14,501 nt of DNA, taken from the NCBI GenBank assembly GCA_964468375.1, contig CAYXUW010000060.1, positions 1 through 14,501 of the forward strand, given 5' to 3'. Shown here one piece after another: positions 6,112-13,306 of the stretch. Origin of the DNA: CAYXUW01 sp964468375. Its GTDB lineage: Bacteria > Planctomycetota > Phycisphaerae > Sedimentisphaerales > Anaerobacaceae. Made by a program: the position numbers and the translations under genes. Numbering within the stretch: position 1 is the stretch's first letter; every line of letters starts with the position of its first letter. The notes under the pieces are model-generated. The model saw nothing but the letters and a program-made list of their open reading frames with translations, ran no database searches and was not told the origin of the DNA.

Positions 6112-6603
6112 ATGGGTATTACTTTTAACGCAAACGAAGTTTTTGAAATGGCAGAGGAAATTGAGCGAAATGGCGCCGGGTTTTATCGCCGGGCAGCTGA
6201 AAAGGCATCGGATGGTAAAATAAAAAAAATGTTGCTGGATATGGCCGTAATGGAGGATAGCCATTTGGAAACCTTTGAGAAAATGAGAGAGCAGCTCAGT
6301 GAGCGGGAAAAGGAAGAAAATGTTTTTGACCCTGCTAATGAGGCGGTGATGTATCTTCAAACTATGGCTGATGCCCGCAGTTGGGAAGGCAGAAAAAGCC
6401 CAGATGAAGAGTTGAGCGGCAACGAAACAATGAAGGAAATCCTCGAGATAGCCCTAAATTCTGAAAAGGAATCGGTTGTTTTCTACCACGGCCTAAGGAG
6501 CTTAGTATCCCCGAAAGCCGGCAGGGACAAAATCGATGCGATTATAAACGAAGAACTCAGCCATATTCGTATTCTGCTTGAACAGTTGAAACAGCTTAAC
6601 TAA
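6112..6603 (+). CDS. Rubrerythrin-like ferritin-family diiron protein (no rubredoxin domain)
   Basis: 163 residues with two helix pairs. The first half has E18 (EEIERNGAGFY) and E48xxH51 (MEDSH). The second half has E120 (SEKESVVFYH) and E148xxH151 (NEELSH). The set is that of a rubrerythrin diiron bundle, but the C-terminal rubredoxin domain is absent and residues about 62-105 form a longer linker. It may act as a peroxidase or iron oxidase that takes electrons from free rubredoxin, or as an iron-binding protein; the specific reaction is unknown. AAGGAG at 6099-6104 supports the start. A similar-sized relative is encoded at 8580. Confidence 0.85.
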   Translation: MGITFNANEVFEMAEEIERNGAGFYRRAAEKASDGKIKKMLLDMAVMEDSHLETFEKMREQLSEREKEENVFDPANEAVMYLQTMADARSWEGRKSPDEELSGNETMKEILEIALNSEKESVVFYHGLRSLVSPKAGRDKIDAIINEELSHIRILLEQLKQLN

Positions 6604-6648
6604 CAAAGTTGCCTGAAATGCCAGCAAACATAGCGATTGTAAAAATAT

Positions 6649-6683
6649 TTGACTGTGAAAATATTGATATAACGGATTTTATC
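6649..6683 (+). promoter_or_regulatory. Candidate promoter/operator region before rubredoxin
   Basis: The gap 6604-6784 is the longest inside the island. It contains a -35-like TTGACT (6649-6654), a -10-like TATAAC (6668-6673) at a short 13-base spacing, and an imperfect palindrome GATATAA-CGGA-TTTTATC (6666-6683; one mismatch) overlapping the -10. This may be a second promoter with a Fur-family site, but the match to any consensus is weak. Confidence 0.25.
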
Positions 6684-6784
6684 CTTTGTATCTCGTTTCA
6701 ACAGGCGGAAATATCCTTCCCTGACCACTATGAACCTAAATACTGTTTTAGCATATATCAAAATTTGCAAAAAAGGTTGAAAGT

Positions 6785-6949
6785 ATGAAAAAATATAAAT
6801 GCAGCGTATGTGGATACATATATGACCCCGCCATAGGAGACCCCGAAAATGGTGTGGCTGCGGGTACTGCTTTTGAGGACTTGCCGGATGACTGGGTCTG
6901 TCCGGAATGCGGCGCCGGCAAGGATGAATTTGAACCCGCAGAAGATTAA
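6785..6949 (+). CDS. rub: Rubredoxin
   Basis: A 54-residue one-iron electron carrier. The frame from ATG 6785 (AAAAGG at 6771-6776) encodes the standard fold: C6-x2-C9 (CSVCG), then YIYDP, GDPENGV, GTAFEDLPDDWVCP, and C39-x2-C42 (CPECG). Length and motifs are canonical. It probably shuttles electrons to rubrerythrin, FprA and desulfoferrodoxin encoded upstream. It comes after a 181-base gap, so it may have its own promoter, and it is 53 bases before zwf. No rubredoxin reductase gene is next to it. Confidence 0.96.
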   Translation: MKKYKCSVCGYIYDPAIGDPENGVAAGTAFEDLPDDWVCPECGAGKDEFEPAED

Positions 6950-6957
6950 ATCCTGCC

Positions 6958-6984
6958 GCTGAACTTACTACAGTTTTGTTCAGC
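6958..6984 (+). repeat. Perfect 7-bp inverted repeat between rubredoxin and zwf
   Basis: GCTGAAC (6958-6964) is the exact reverse complement of GTTCAGC (6978-6984), with a 13-base loop. It starts nine bases after the rubredoxin stop and ends just before the zwf ribosome site AGAAGG (6989-6994). No T-run follows, so it is not a standard terminator. It could be a processing or stability hairpin, an operator, or chance. Confidence 0.4.
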
Positions 6985-7002
6985 TTACAGAAGGCAATTA
7001 TT

Positions 7003-8553
7003 ATGAAAAAGATTCGTCCGTCCGTAAGCCTCGGGGGTGTTGTCTGTGCTGAAACGACCGCTCCCCCCGCCGCTATGGTTGTCTTTGGTGCCTCCGGCGA
7101 CCTGACTCACAGAAAGCTATTGATAAGCATTTTTCGCCTTTTTTTGCAGAATTTGCTTAATGAAAGATTTTATCTGTTAGGCTGCGGCCGGAAAAAACTC
7201 ACAAATGAAGATTTTCGAAAAACAGCACAACAGGCGATACGAGGAAATGCCGGTGATGTATCAGATAAAGATTTGAACGCTTTTACAGAAAAGCTTTACT
7301 ATACCGATGGCGATTACATCGATTCGGCCTTTTACGAGAACATCAAAGCAAGGCTCATCAAACTGGATAAAAAACACAAAATGGACGGCTGTCACATTTT
7401 CTATCTCGCCGTTCCGCCGTTTTTGTACTGCCCTATAGTGGAACAACTGGGCGCATCAGGCCTGTCCTGCATCCACAAATCAGATTCAAACCGACGGGCC
7501 AGACTGGTTGTTGAAAAGCCGTTCGGCAGAGATTTACAGAGCGCAGCCGAATTAAATGACAGCATCGGCCGATGTTTTGATGAGTCGCAGATATATCGCA
7601 TCGACCATTACCTCGGCAAAGAAACCGTCCAGAACATTTTGATGTTTCGTTTTGCAAACACCATTTTTGAACCTGTATGGAACCGCAATTATATCGACCA
7701 TATCCAGATTACTATGGCCGAATCGATAGGTGTTCAGCATCGCGGTGGTTATTACGATAAAACCGGCGCGCTTCGGGATATATTTCAAAATCATATGCTT
7801 CAAATACTCGCCTTAATTGCGATGGAGCCGCCGGCATTATTCGAGGCGGACCCTATACGAGATGAAAAAATTAAACTTTTACGCTCCATTCGCCCTTTTG
7901 TCACCGGTGACGTGGACAGCCTGGTTGTTCGGGGTCAATACGGCCCGGGCGTGATAGACGGCGAGCAGGTTGTCGGATATCGAGATGAACCGGATATAAA
8001 CCCGCAGTCCAAAACCGAAACTTTCGTTGCCGCAAAAATCTCTATAAACAACTGGCGATGGAAAGACGTTCCCTTCTATCTCAGAACGGGCAAAAGACTT
8101 GCCCATAAAGACACTGAGGTTGCCATTGCCTTCAAAAAAGCTCCTCATTCTATGTTCGTCTCGGTCGGCCTGGGAGATATGCCCCCAAATGTTCTTGTCC
8201 TGCAGATTCAGCCGGAGGAAGGAATTTCACTGAGTTTCCAGGCAAAACAGCCGGGCTCTAAAATTTGTATGAGCACTCTCAATATGAATTTTAATTACAA
8301 AGATATTTTCTCGGTTGACATGCCCGAGGCGTATCAGAGATTGCTTCTTGATTGCATGCTTGGCGACCAAACACTCTTTAGCAGATATGACAATGTTGAT
8401 TTAGCATGGCGATTATTAATGCCTATATTGCAGAGCTGGGAAAATGATGATTCACCGCCCTGTAAATACTCCGCCGGCAGTGAAAGCTTTCCTCGGGCAG
8501 ACGAGCTCATTGAGGCCGACGGACGAAAGTGGCGAAAGCTCGCAAAAATTTAA
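7003..8553 (+). CDS. zwf: Glucose-6-phosphate 1-dehydrogenase
   Basis: 516 residues. It oxidises glucose-6-phosphate to 6-phosphogluconolactone and forms NADPH. The N-terminal Rossmann motif is GASGDLTHRK (29-38), followed by EKPFG (171-175), the substrate signature RIDHYLGKE (199-207, with D201/H202), and catalytic H264 in FQNHMLQ. The size is close to the family's, with about 20 extra residues before the Rossmann fold. ATG 7003 follows AGAAGG (6989-6994) by eight bases; a TTG at 6976 in the same frame has no ribosome site. It sits between rubredoxin and a diiron protein, away from other pentose-phosphate genes, which suggests NADPH supply for peroxide and O2 reduction. No pgl or gnd gene is nearby. 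Confidence 0.96.
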   Translation: MKKIRPSVSLGGVVCAETTAPPAAMVVFGASGDLTHRKLLISIFRLFLQNLLNERFYLLGCGRKKLTNEDFRKTAQQAIRGNAGDVSDKDLNAFTEKLYYTDGDYIDSAFYENIKARLIKLDKKHKMDGCHIFYLAVPPFLYCPIVEQLGASGLSCIHKSDSNRRARLVVEKPFGRDLQSAAELNDSIGRCFDESQIYRIDHYLGKETVQNILMFRFANTIFEPVWNRNYIDHIQITMAESIGVQHRGGYYDKTGALRDIFQNHMLQILALIAMEPPALFEADPIRDEKIKLLRSIRPFVTGDVDSLVVRGQYGPGVIDGEQVVGYRDEPDINPQSKTETFVAAKISINNWRWKDVPFYLRTGKRLAHKDTEVAIAFKKAPHSMFVSVGLGDMPPNVLVLQIQPEEGISLSFQAKQPGSKICMSTLNMNFNYKDIFSVDMPEAYQRLLLDCMLGDQTLFSRYDNVDLAWRLLMPILQSWENDDSPPCKYSAGSESFPRADELIEADGRKWRKLAKI

Positions 8554-8579
8554 CTTGTTTTGCTTAGAAGGATAGAGAT

Positions 8580-9062
8580 ATGGATATATTCGATTTTGCT
8601 ATGGAGAAAGAAAAATTCAGCGAGGATTACTACCGACAACTGTCTTCCGAGTCGAATAATAAAGATCTTGAGACGATATTTAATATGCTGGCCGATGAAG
8701 AAGCTAAACACTACAAAATCGTATCGGATATGAAGAACAATGCCGCCGCGGATTTGGCTGAAACCACTGTTCTGTCGGACGCCAAAGATGTTTTTGTAAA
8801 AATGCGCGAATCCGCCAGCAACTTCAACTTCGATATCAGCCAGATTGAACTTTATAAAAAGGCCCAGAAGATTGAAGAGCAAAGCCGGGATTTTTATCTC
8901 GAAAAAGCCGATGAGGCAGGGAAGGCCAATAAAGCAATTTTCCTAAAGCTGGCCGACCAGGAGAAAAAACACTTTTTTCTACTCGATAATATAATCGATT
9001 TCGTATCGAGACCGCAAACCTGGCTGGAAAACGCCGAATTCTATCACTTGGACGAATACTGA
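8580..9062 (+). CDS. Second rubrerythrin-like ferritin-family protein
   Basis: 160 residues with two repeated helix pairs. E41xxH44 (DEEAKH) lies in the first and E128xxH131 (DQEKKH) in the second, with additional acidic residues E11/E15 and E99/E100 on the preceding helices. These fit a diiron site, again without a rubredoxin domain. The C-terminal tail (about 145-160, PQTWLENAEFYHLDEY) is a motif I recall from a group of anaerobe ferritin-family proteins. The start has AGAAGGA (8566-8572) and follows zwf by 26 bases. It is a probable paralogue of the protein at 6112 in size and arrangement, though the sequences are well diverged. The exact reaction is unknown. Confidence 0.82.
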   Translation: MDIFDFAMEKEKFSEDYYRQLSSESNNKDLETIFNMLADEEAKHYKIVSDMKNNAAADLAETTVLSDAKDVFVKMRESASNFNFDISQIELYKKAQKIEEQSRDFYLEKADEAGKANKAIFLKLADQEKKHFFLLDNIIDFVSRPQTWLENAEFYHLDEY

Positions 9063-9071
9063 AATCTCTAA

Positions 9072-9923
9072 TTGAAAATTTCAAAAGCAAAAATTAAGAA
9101 TGTTCTTGATAAACTGTATGATAAATACAACCATCACCGACTCATAAAACCCGATCCTCTGCAGTTTATCTATCAATATTCAGACCCCAGGGATATGGAA
9201 ATTGCTGCCCTGCTTTCAGCTGAGCTTGCTTACGGCAGGGTTCAGCAAATCGAAAAAAGTCTGACCGACTTATTGGGGCGTATGGGGACCAGCCCATTTG
9301 AATTTGTCATGAGCTTCGACAAACAAAAAAGACAAAAGCTGAAAAGTTTCAAGCACCGCTTTACCGCCGGTAATGATATATCAGATTTGTTTGAATTATT
9401 GAAAAAAGTTTTGAACCGCCACGGCAGCATCAAGGAATTCTTTCTTCTGGGCTACAATCCGGGTGATAAGGATATCATTCCGGCATTGTCTAAATTCTGC
9501 GATTCGCTTTTGAATATGTATGCTAAAACTCATAAAAGAGCCGCGCCGAGCCAGTTGAGCTATCTGTTGACCAGGCCAGCGGTTGGCAGCGCCTGCAAAC
9601 GGCTGAACCTTTTCCTGCGCTGGATGGTGCGTAATGACGACGTCGATACCGGATTGTGGAAACACATCGACAAAGCTAAACTTATCGTGCCGGTCGATGT
9701 CCATATGGGCAGGTTGTGCAGGATTTTGGGCTTTCATGACCGAAAAGCGGTTTCCTTATCGACAGCAATAAAAATAACGGAAAGTTTTGCTGAAATCGAG
9801 CCAACCGACCCGGTTAAATATGATTTCGCGCTTTCAAGAGTTGGAATTGTTCAGGGCTGCACAGGCCAGTTCCGTAACGGCTGTGAGCTTTGTGAGTTGT
9901 TTAAGTTCTGTCCGAAGCGATAG
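9072..9923 (+). CDS. TIGR02757/DUF2400-type protein with HhH-GPD-like core and C-terminal Cys loop
   Basis: 283 residues from TTG 9072, the only early start in frame; the ribosome site is poor, and translation may be coupled to the gene ending ten bases before. The N-terminal half contains the DPRDMEIAALLSAELAYGR segment (38-56) that I associate with TIGR02757. RPAVGSACKR (168-177) resembles a helix-hairpin-helix. IVPVDVHMGRL (205-215) resembles the DNA-glycosylase segment that holds the catalytic Asp (here D209). The C-terminus has C263-x7-C271-x2-C274-x5-C280, very near the C-x6-C-x2-C-x5-C [4Fe-4S] loop of endonuclease III. No obvious counterpart of the endonuclease III catalytic lysine is seen. 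Family function is uncharacterised to my knowledge. A role in oxidised-DNA recognition would suit its neighbours but is inference. Confidence 0.75.
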   Translation: MKISKAKIKNVLDKLYDKYNHHRLIKPDPLQFIYQYSDPRDMEIAALLSAELAYGRVQQIEKSLTDLLGRMGTSPFEFVMSFDKQKRQKLKSFKHRFTAGNDISDLFELLKKVLNRHGSIKEFFLLGYNPGDKDIIPALSKFCDSLLNMYAKTHKRAAPSQLSYLLTRPAVGSACKRLNLFLRWMVRNDDVDTGLWKHIDKAKLIVPVDVHMGRLCRILGFHDRKAVSLSTAIKITESFAEIEPTDPVKYDFALSRVGIVQGCTGQFRNGCELCELFKFCPKR

Positions 9924-9993
9924 TTAGTGGGGCATTTATGGCGTTGGTTAAGCTGCATATTGTGCCTGAATCGAAAAAATTTTTATTTATTCC

Positions 9994-10024
9994 CTGAACA
10001 CAAGATACCCCTAGGGGGTATATT
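9994..10024 (+). promoter_or_regulatory. CsoR promoter and operator
   Basis: ATACCCC (10005-10011) and GGGGTAT (10015-10021) are perfect 7-bp inverted arms around TAG. This GC-rich ATACCCC..GGGGTAT palindrome is the classic CsoR-family operator. It overlaps a TATATT -10 (10019-10024) with a CTGAAC -35-like element at 9994-9999 (19-base spacing), so bound repressor would block polymerase. The csoR gene starts 25 bases on, implying autoregulation and copper-inducible expression of the efflux genes. Confidence 0.85.
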
Positions 10025-10048
10025 GTAGCAAATGTAAAGGGAAAAAAG

Positions 10049-10330
10049 ATGAAGAAACACCCAAGTCATAGAAGTAATTTGGTCGCGTTAAGGCGGATTG
10101 AAGGGCAGGTTCGCGGCGTCCAGAAAATGATTGAGGACCGCAAATACTGTATCGACATCTTAAACCAGATACACGCTGTCAAAGGGGCTCTCAGCCGTGT
10201 AGAGGAAAAAATTTTGGAAAAGCACTTTCAGAATTGTGTAACTGGCGCCGTAGCCGGAGGCTCTAAAAGGCAGAAACAGAAGAAGCTGGATGAAATCCTT
10301 AAACTGATAAATCAAACGCGCAGAGGATAG
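10049..10330 (+). CDS. csoR: CsoR/RcnR-family metal-responsive repressor (copper type)
   Basis: 93 residues, all helical. The Cu(I) ligands are spaced as in CsoR: C34, H59 and C63 (YC, then KHFQNC), i.e. C-x24-H-x3-C. An N-terminal basic stretch (RRIEGQVRG) matches the family's DNA-contacting region. The apo form would bind the operator at 10005-10021, and Cu(I) would release it. The C-terminal part is Lys-rich. The absence of an N-terminal His ligand next to the first positions argues against RcnR/FrmR, but related persulfide sensors (CstR) keep the two Cys without the His; H59 supports copper. It is followed after 86 bases by the efflux genes it should control. Confidence 0.92.
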   Translation: MKKHPSHRSNLVALRRIEGQVRGVQKMIEDRKYCIDILNQIHAVKGALSRVEEKILEKHFQNCVTGAVAGGSKRQKQKKLDEILKLINQTRRG

Positions 10331-10416
10331 CGCATAAACGTTAGGAGTAAAAACCCTGTTTTTTTGTGGAGTTGTTTCAAAGGTGCAGTAAAATGACAAT
10401 GTTTGAAGGGGCGAAT

Positions 10417-11727
10417 ATGAAACAGCAAGTTCTTTTTACCGTGGTGATTGTCATATTTACATTTACACCGTGCCTCCTGAGTTCACAGCAGCCAGCAGTC
10501 GACGCAAACAATTTAGTCACACTTGAAAATTATCTGCTGTATGCATCGCTTAATAACGCCAATCTGAAAGCTATGTTTGAACAGTGGAAAGCGACGATCG
10601 AGGAAATTCCGCAGGCCAAATCGCTACCGGACCCTAAATTTACTTACGGCTATTATATCCGTGAAGTCGAGACAAGAGTCGGGCCTCAAAAACACAGATT
10701 TGGTATAATGCAGACGTTTCCGTGGTTCGGCAAGATTGAAGCGCGGACAGATGCGGCGGCATCGGCCGCCAAGGCCGCTAGGCAGCGCTACGAAGCGGCT
10801 AAATTGAAGCTCTTCTTCGAGGTTAAGGATGCCTTCTACGAATATGCTTATTTGGCCGCTGCAGTGGATATAGCCAAAGAAAATCTGGAGTTAATTCAGC
10901 ACTTTGAGGAGGTAGCACGAACTAAATATGCGGCGGCAACAGCGGGACATCCTGATGTAATACGTGCACAGGTAGAGTTGGCAAAGCTGGAAGACAATTT
11001 AAAAACCCTTGAGGAATTACGTCAGCCGATTGTGGCCCGTCTTAATGCGGTTCTCAACAGGCAAAGTTTTGAAATTCTGCCTTGGCCTAAAAAAGAAAAT
11101 TTCCAGAGGACGGAAGTCAATCGTAACCAGCTTATAGAAAGTCTCAGAGCCCGCAATCCCGAGCTTAACGCCATGGATTTTGAGATTGAGGCCGCAAACT
11201 ACAAAATCGAGCTGGCAAAAAAGAACTTCTGGCCTGATATAGGTGTCGGTGTGGATTGGATAGCGACCGACCGTGCGGCTATGTCGGGTGTTAAAGACAG
11301 CGGCAAAGACCCTGTCATTTTAATGTTTACAATGAACCTGCCAATTTGGCGGGATAGTTACAAAGCGGCGGAATTGCAGGCGAAAGCAAAGGCGGCAAAG
11401 GCGACCCAGCAGAAGATAGAAACGGAAAATACGCTTATTGCGCACGCTGTGCGGGCGTTATATGATTTTGATGACAGCGCTCGCAAGGTCAGGCTTTATG
11501 GTGACGTTTTGGTGCCGAAAGCACAGGAGCTGCTGGGGGCCTCCGAAGTGGCCTATCAGGGCGGGACGCTGGATTTTCTCAGTTTAATAGATGCTCAGCG
11601 AACGCTGCTCGAATATCAGTTGTGGTATGAAAGGTCAGTAACGAACAACAGGCAGAAACTGGCTGAGCTGGAAATGCTCGCCGGGACGGAGCTGGCGGTT
11701 GCTGGTGAGGAAACCGGTATGGAATAA
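10417..11727 (+). CDS. TolC-family outer-membrane efflux protein (CusC-like)
   Basis: 436 residues from ATG 10417, which has GAAGGGG at 10405-10411 five bases before it and begins a clear signal peptide (residues 1 to about 24, hydrophobic VLFTVVIVIFTFTPCLL). A longer frame from GTG 10366 would put 17 non-signal residues ahead and is rejected. The mature protein shows two TolC-type repeats rich in Ala/Glu/Lys coiled-coil helices (about 105-200 and 320-425). Motifs include LPDPKFTYGY and QTFPWFGKIEARTDAA in the first half and GTLDFLSLIDAQRTLLEYQ near the C-terminus. It would form the trimeric exit duct for the CusBA-type pump encoded downstream. No lipobox is present, so it is not an acylated CusC in the strict sense. 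Confidence 0.92.
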   Translation: MKQQVLFTVVIVIFTFTPCLLSSQQPAVDANNLVTLENYLLYASLNNANLKAMFEQWKATIEEIPQAKSLPDPKFTYGYYIREVETRVGPQKHRFGIMQTFPWFGKIEARTDAAASAAKAARQRYEAAKLKLFFEVKDAFYEYAYLAAAVDIAKENLELIQHFEEVARTKYAAATAGHPDVIRAQVELAKLEDNLKTLEELRQPIVARLNAVLNRQSFEILPWPKKENFQRTEVNRNQLIESLRARNPELNAMDFEIEAANYKIELAKKNFWPDIGVGVDWIATDRAAMSGVKDSGKDPVILMFTMNLPIWRDSYKAAELQAKAKAAKATQQKIETENTLIAHAVRALYDFDDSARKVRLYGDVLVPKAQELLGASEVAYQGGTLDFLSLIDAQRTLLEYQLWYERSVTNNRQKLAELEMLAGTELAVAGEETGME

Positions 11728-11772
11728 ATCGATTTTTATGAAATTGTTCTCAATTAGGGAGACATAATAGTT

Positions 11773-13281
11773 ATGGAAAGCGATGAGAAAAAAAAGTTCC
11801 TTCGTAGCAAGCTAGCTAAGATAATACTGGTGGTAGTCATAGCTTTCCTAGCTGGTTATTTTTTAAGGTCGCCTTCGCATCCGCCTGCCGCAGGCCCGGC
11901 ACAGACCGCCGAGCAGCAGCAAAAGTGGTGGACTTGTGCTATGCATCCCCAGATTCGCCAGCCCAAACCCGGCAAATGTCCTATATGTTTTATGGATTTG
12001 GTTCCTGTCACTGCAAACCAGGAAAAGCTTGGAGCCAAGCAGATAGTATTTTCAGAAGATGCACTGAAGCTGATGGAGGTCCAGACGACGCCGGTGGAGC
12101 GGAGATTCGCCGAGGCCGAAGTGCGGATGGTGGGCAAGGTAGATTACGATGAAAGCCGGGTCAAGGAAATCGCAGCTTGGGTGCCCGGCAGAATCGACCG
12201 GTTATATGTTGATTTCACCGGAGTATTGGTCCGTAAGGGCGACCACATGGTTTATCTTTACAGCCCTCAGCTTTTAAGCGCGCAGGCGGAGCTTTTACAG
12301 GCGGTCAAAGCCGTGCAGCAGACAAGCGGCACAACAAACCTTATGCGGCGGTCGACTGTTGCCACGCTTGAGGCTGCCAGAGAGAAACTCCGATTGCTTG
12401 GACTGCTGAAGGAGCAAATAGAGGAAATTGAAAAAACGGGAACGCCGACCGACCATTTAACTATTTATGCACCGATAGGCGGCATTGTAATTGCCAAGCA
12501 TGCCAACGCTGGTGACTACGTCGATACGGGGACAAAAATATACACTATCGCCGACCTCTCGCAGGTCTGGGTAAAGCTGGACGCATACGAATCGGATATG
12601 ATGTGGATACGATATGGGCAGAAGGTGGAATTCACAGCTGAGGCATACCCCGGCGAAGTATTCAAGGGAACAATCAGCTTTATAGACCCTGTGCTGGACC
12701 CTATGACTAGAACGGTGAAAGTGCGGGTAAATGTTGCCAACTCCAATGGTCAGCTTAAGCCCGAAATGTTTGTGCGTGCTGTTGTGCGCTCGAAGATAAC
12801 CGGGGCTGGAATGGTTATGGATGAGGATATGGCGGGCAAATGGATTTGTCCGATGCATCCGTCGGTCGTAAAGGACGGTCCCGGAAAGTGTGACATTTGC
12901 GGAATGAATTTAGTGACGACCGAATCGCTGGGATACACTACGGCAAAGCAAGCAGGCAGGCCGCCGCTTGTTATACCGGCCTCGGCCCCGTTGATAACCG
13001 GCAAGCGTGCCGTTGTTTACGTGCAGTTACCCGATAGAGAAAAGCCGACGTTCGAGGGCAGAGAAATTGTATTAGGGCCGAGGGCGGGTGATTATTACAT
13101 TGTCGATTCCGGACTGCACGAAGGCGAACTCGTCGTAACTAACGGAAATTTCAAAATAGATTCGGCTCTGCAGATACAGGCAAAGCCGAGCATGATGAGT
13201 CCGCAGGGCGGTGCCGCGCCAATGGGCCATAAGCACGGAAGCGGACAGATGGAACAGGGAATGAATACGCCCGGTATGTAA
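11773..13281 (+). CDS. cusB: CusB-type RND periplasmic adaptor with two heavy-metal-binding domains
   Basis: 502 residues. An N-terminal membrane anchor (about 14-31, AKIILVVVIAFLAGYFL) is followed by a first heavy-metal-binding domain (52-79: C55-A-MHP, then C69-P-I-C72 and M74). Adaptor lipoyl/barrel regions follow, with GRIDRLYVDFTG (139-150), a hairpin of about 165-222, IYAPIGGIVIAKHANAGDYV (231-250) and the beta-barrel VWVKLDAYESD (265-275). A second metal-binding domain of the same type (357-381: C359-P-MHP, C373-x2-C376, M378) is inserted before the membrane-proximal part (about 412-470). The C-terminus (474-502) is rich in Met and His. In the family these capture Cu(I)/Ag(I) in the periplasm and pass it to CusA. 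The start follows GGAGA (11758-11762). Confidence 0.93.
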   Translation: MESDEKKKFLRSKLAKIILVVVIAFLAGYFLRSPSHPPAAGPAQTAEQQQKWWTCAMHPQIRQPKPGKCPICFMDLVPVTANQEKLGAKQIVFSEDALKLMEVQTTPVERRFAEAEVRMVGKVDYDESRVKEIAAWVPGRIDRLYVDFTGVLVRKGDHMVYLYSPQLLSAQAELLQAVKAVQQTSGTTNLMRRSTVATLEAAREKLRLLGLLKEQIEEIEKTGTPTDHLTIYAPIGGIVIAKHANAGDYVDTGTKIYTIADLSQVWVKLDAYESDMMWIRYGQKVEFTAEAYPGEVFKGTISFIDPVLDPMTRTVKVRVNVANSNGQLKPEMFVRAVVRSKITGAGMVMDEDMAGKWICPMHPSVVKDGPGKCDICGMNLVTTESLGYTTAKQAGRPPLVIPASAPLITGKRAVVYVQLPDREKPTFEGREIVLGPRAGDYYIVDSGLHEGELVVTNGNFKIDSALQIQAKPSMMSPQGGAAPMGHKHGSGQMEQGMNTPGM

Positions 13282-13306
13282 TCAAATAATTGAAAGGAAA
13301 CAAAAA

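Noticed and set aside
6976..7002. TTG start extending zwf by nine codons
   Set aside because: No ribosome site, and the extension overlaps the hairpin at 6958-6984; ATG 7003 is well supported.
9938..9997. Short ORF starting MALVKLHIVPESKK after the HhH protein
   Set aside because: 19 codons, ends within the csoR promoter region, no homology recognised; likely chance.
10349..10363. AAAAAC-CCT-GTTTTT stem with T-run after csoR, terminator-like
   Set aside because: The stem is almost all A:T with a 3-base loop, so it is too weak to be called a terminator, and the operon appears to continue into the efflux genes.
10366..10416. Upstream GTG start of the TolC-family gene
   Set aside because: It would place 17 charged residues before the signal peptide; ATG 10417 has a better ribosome site and a clean signal sequence.
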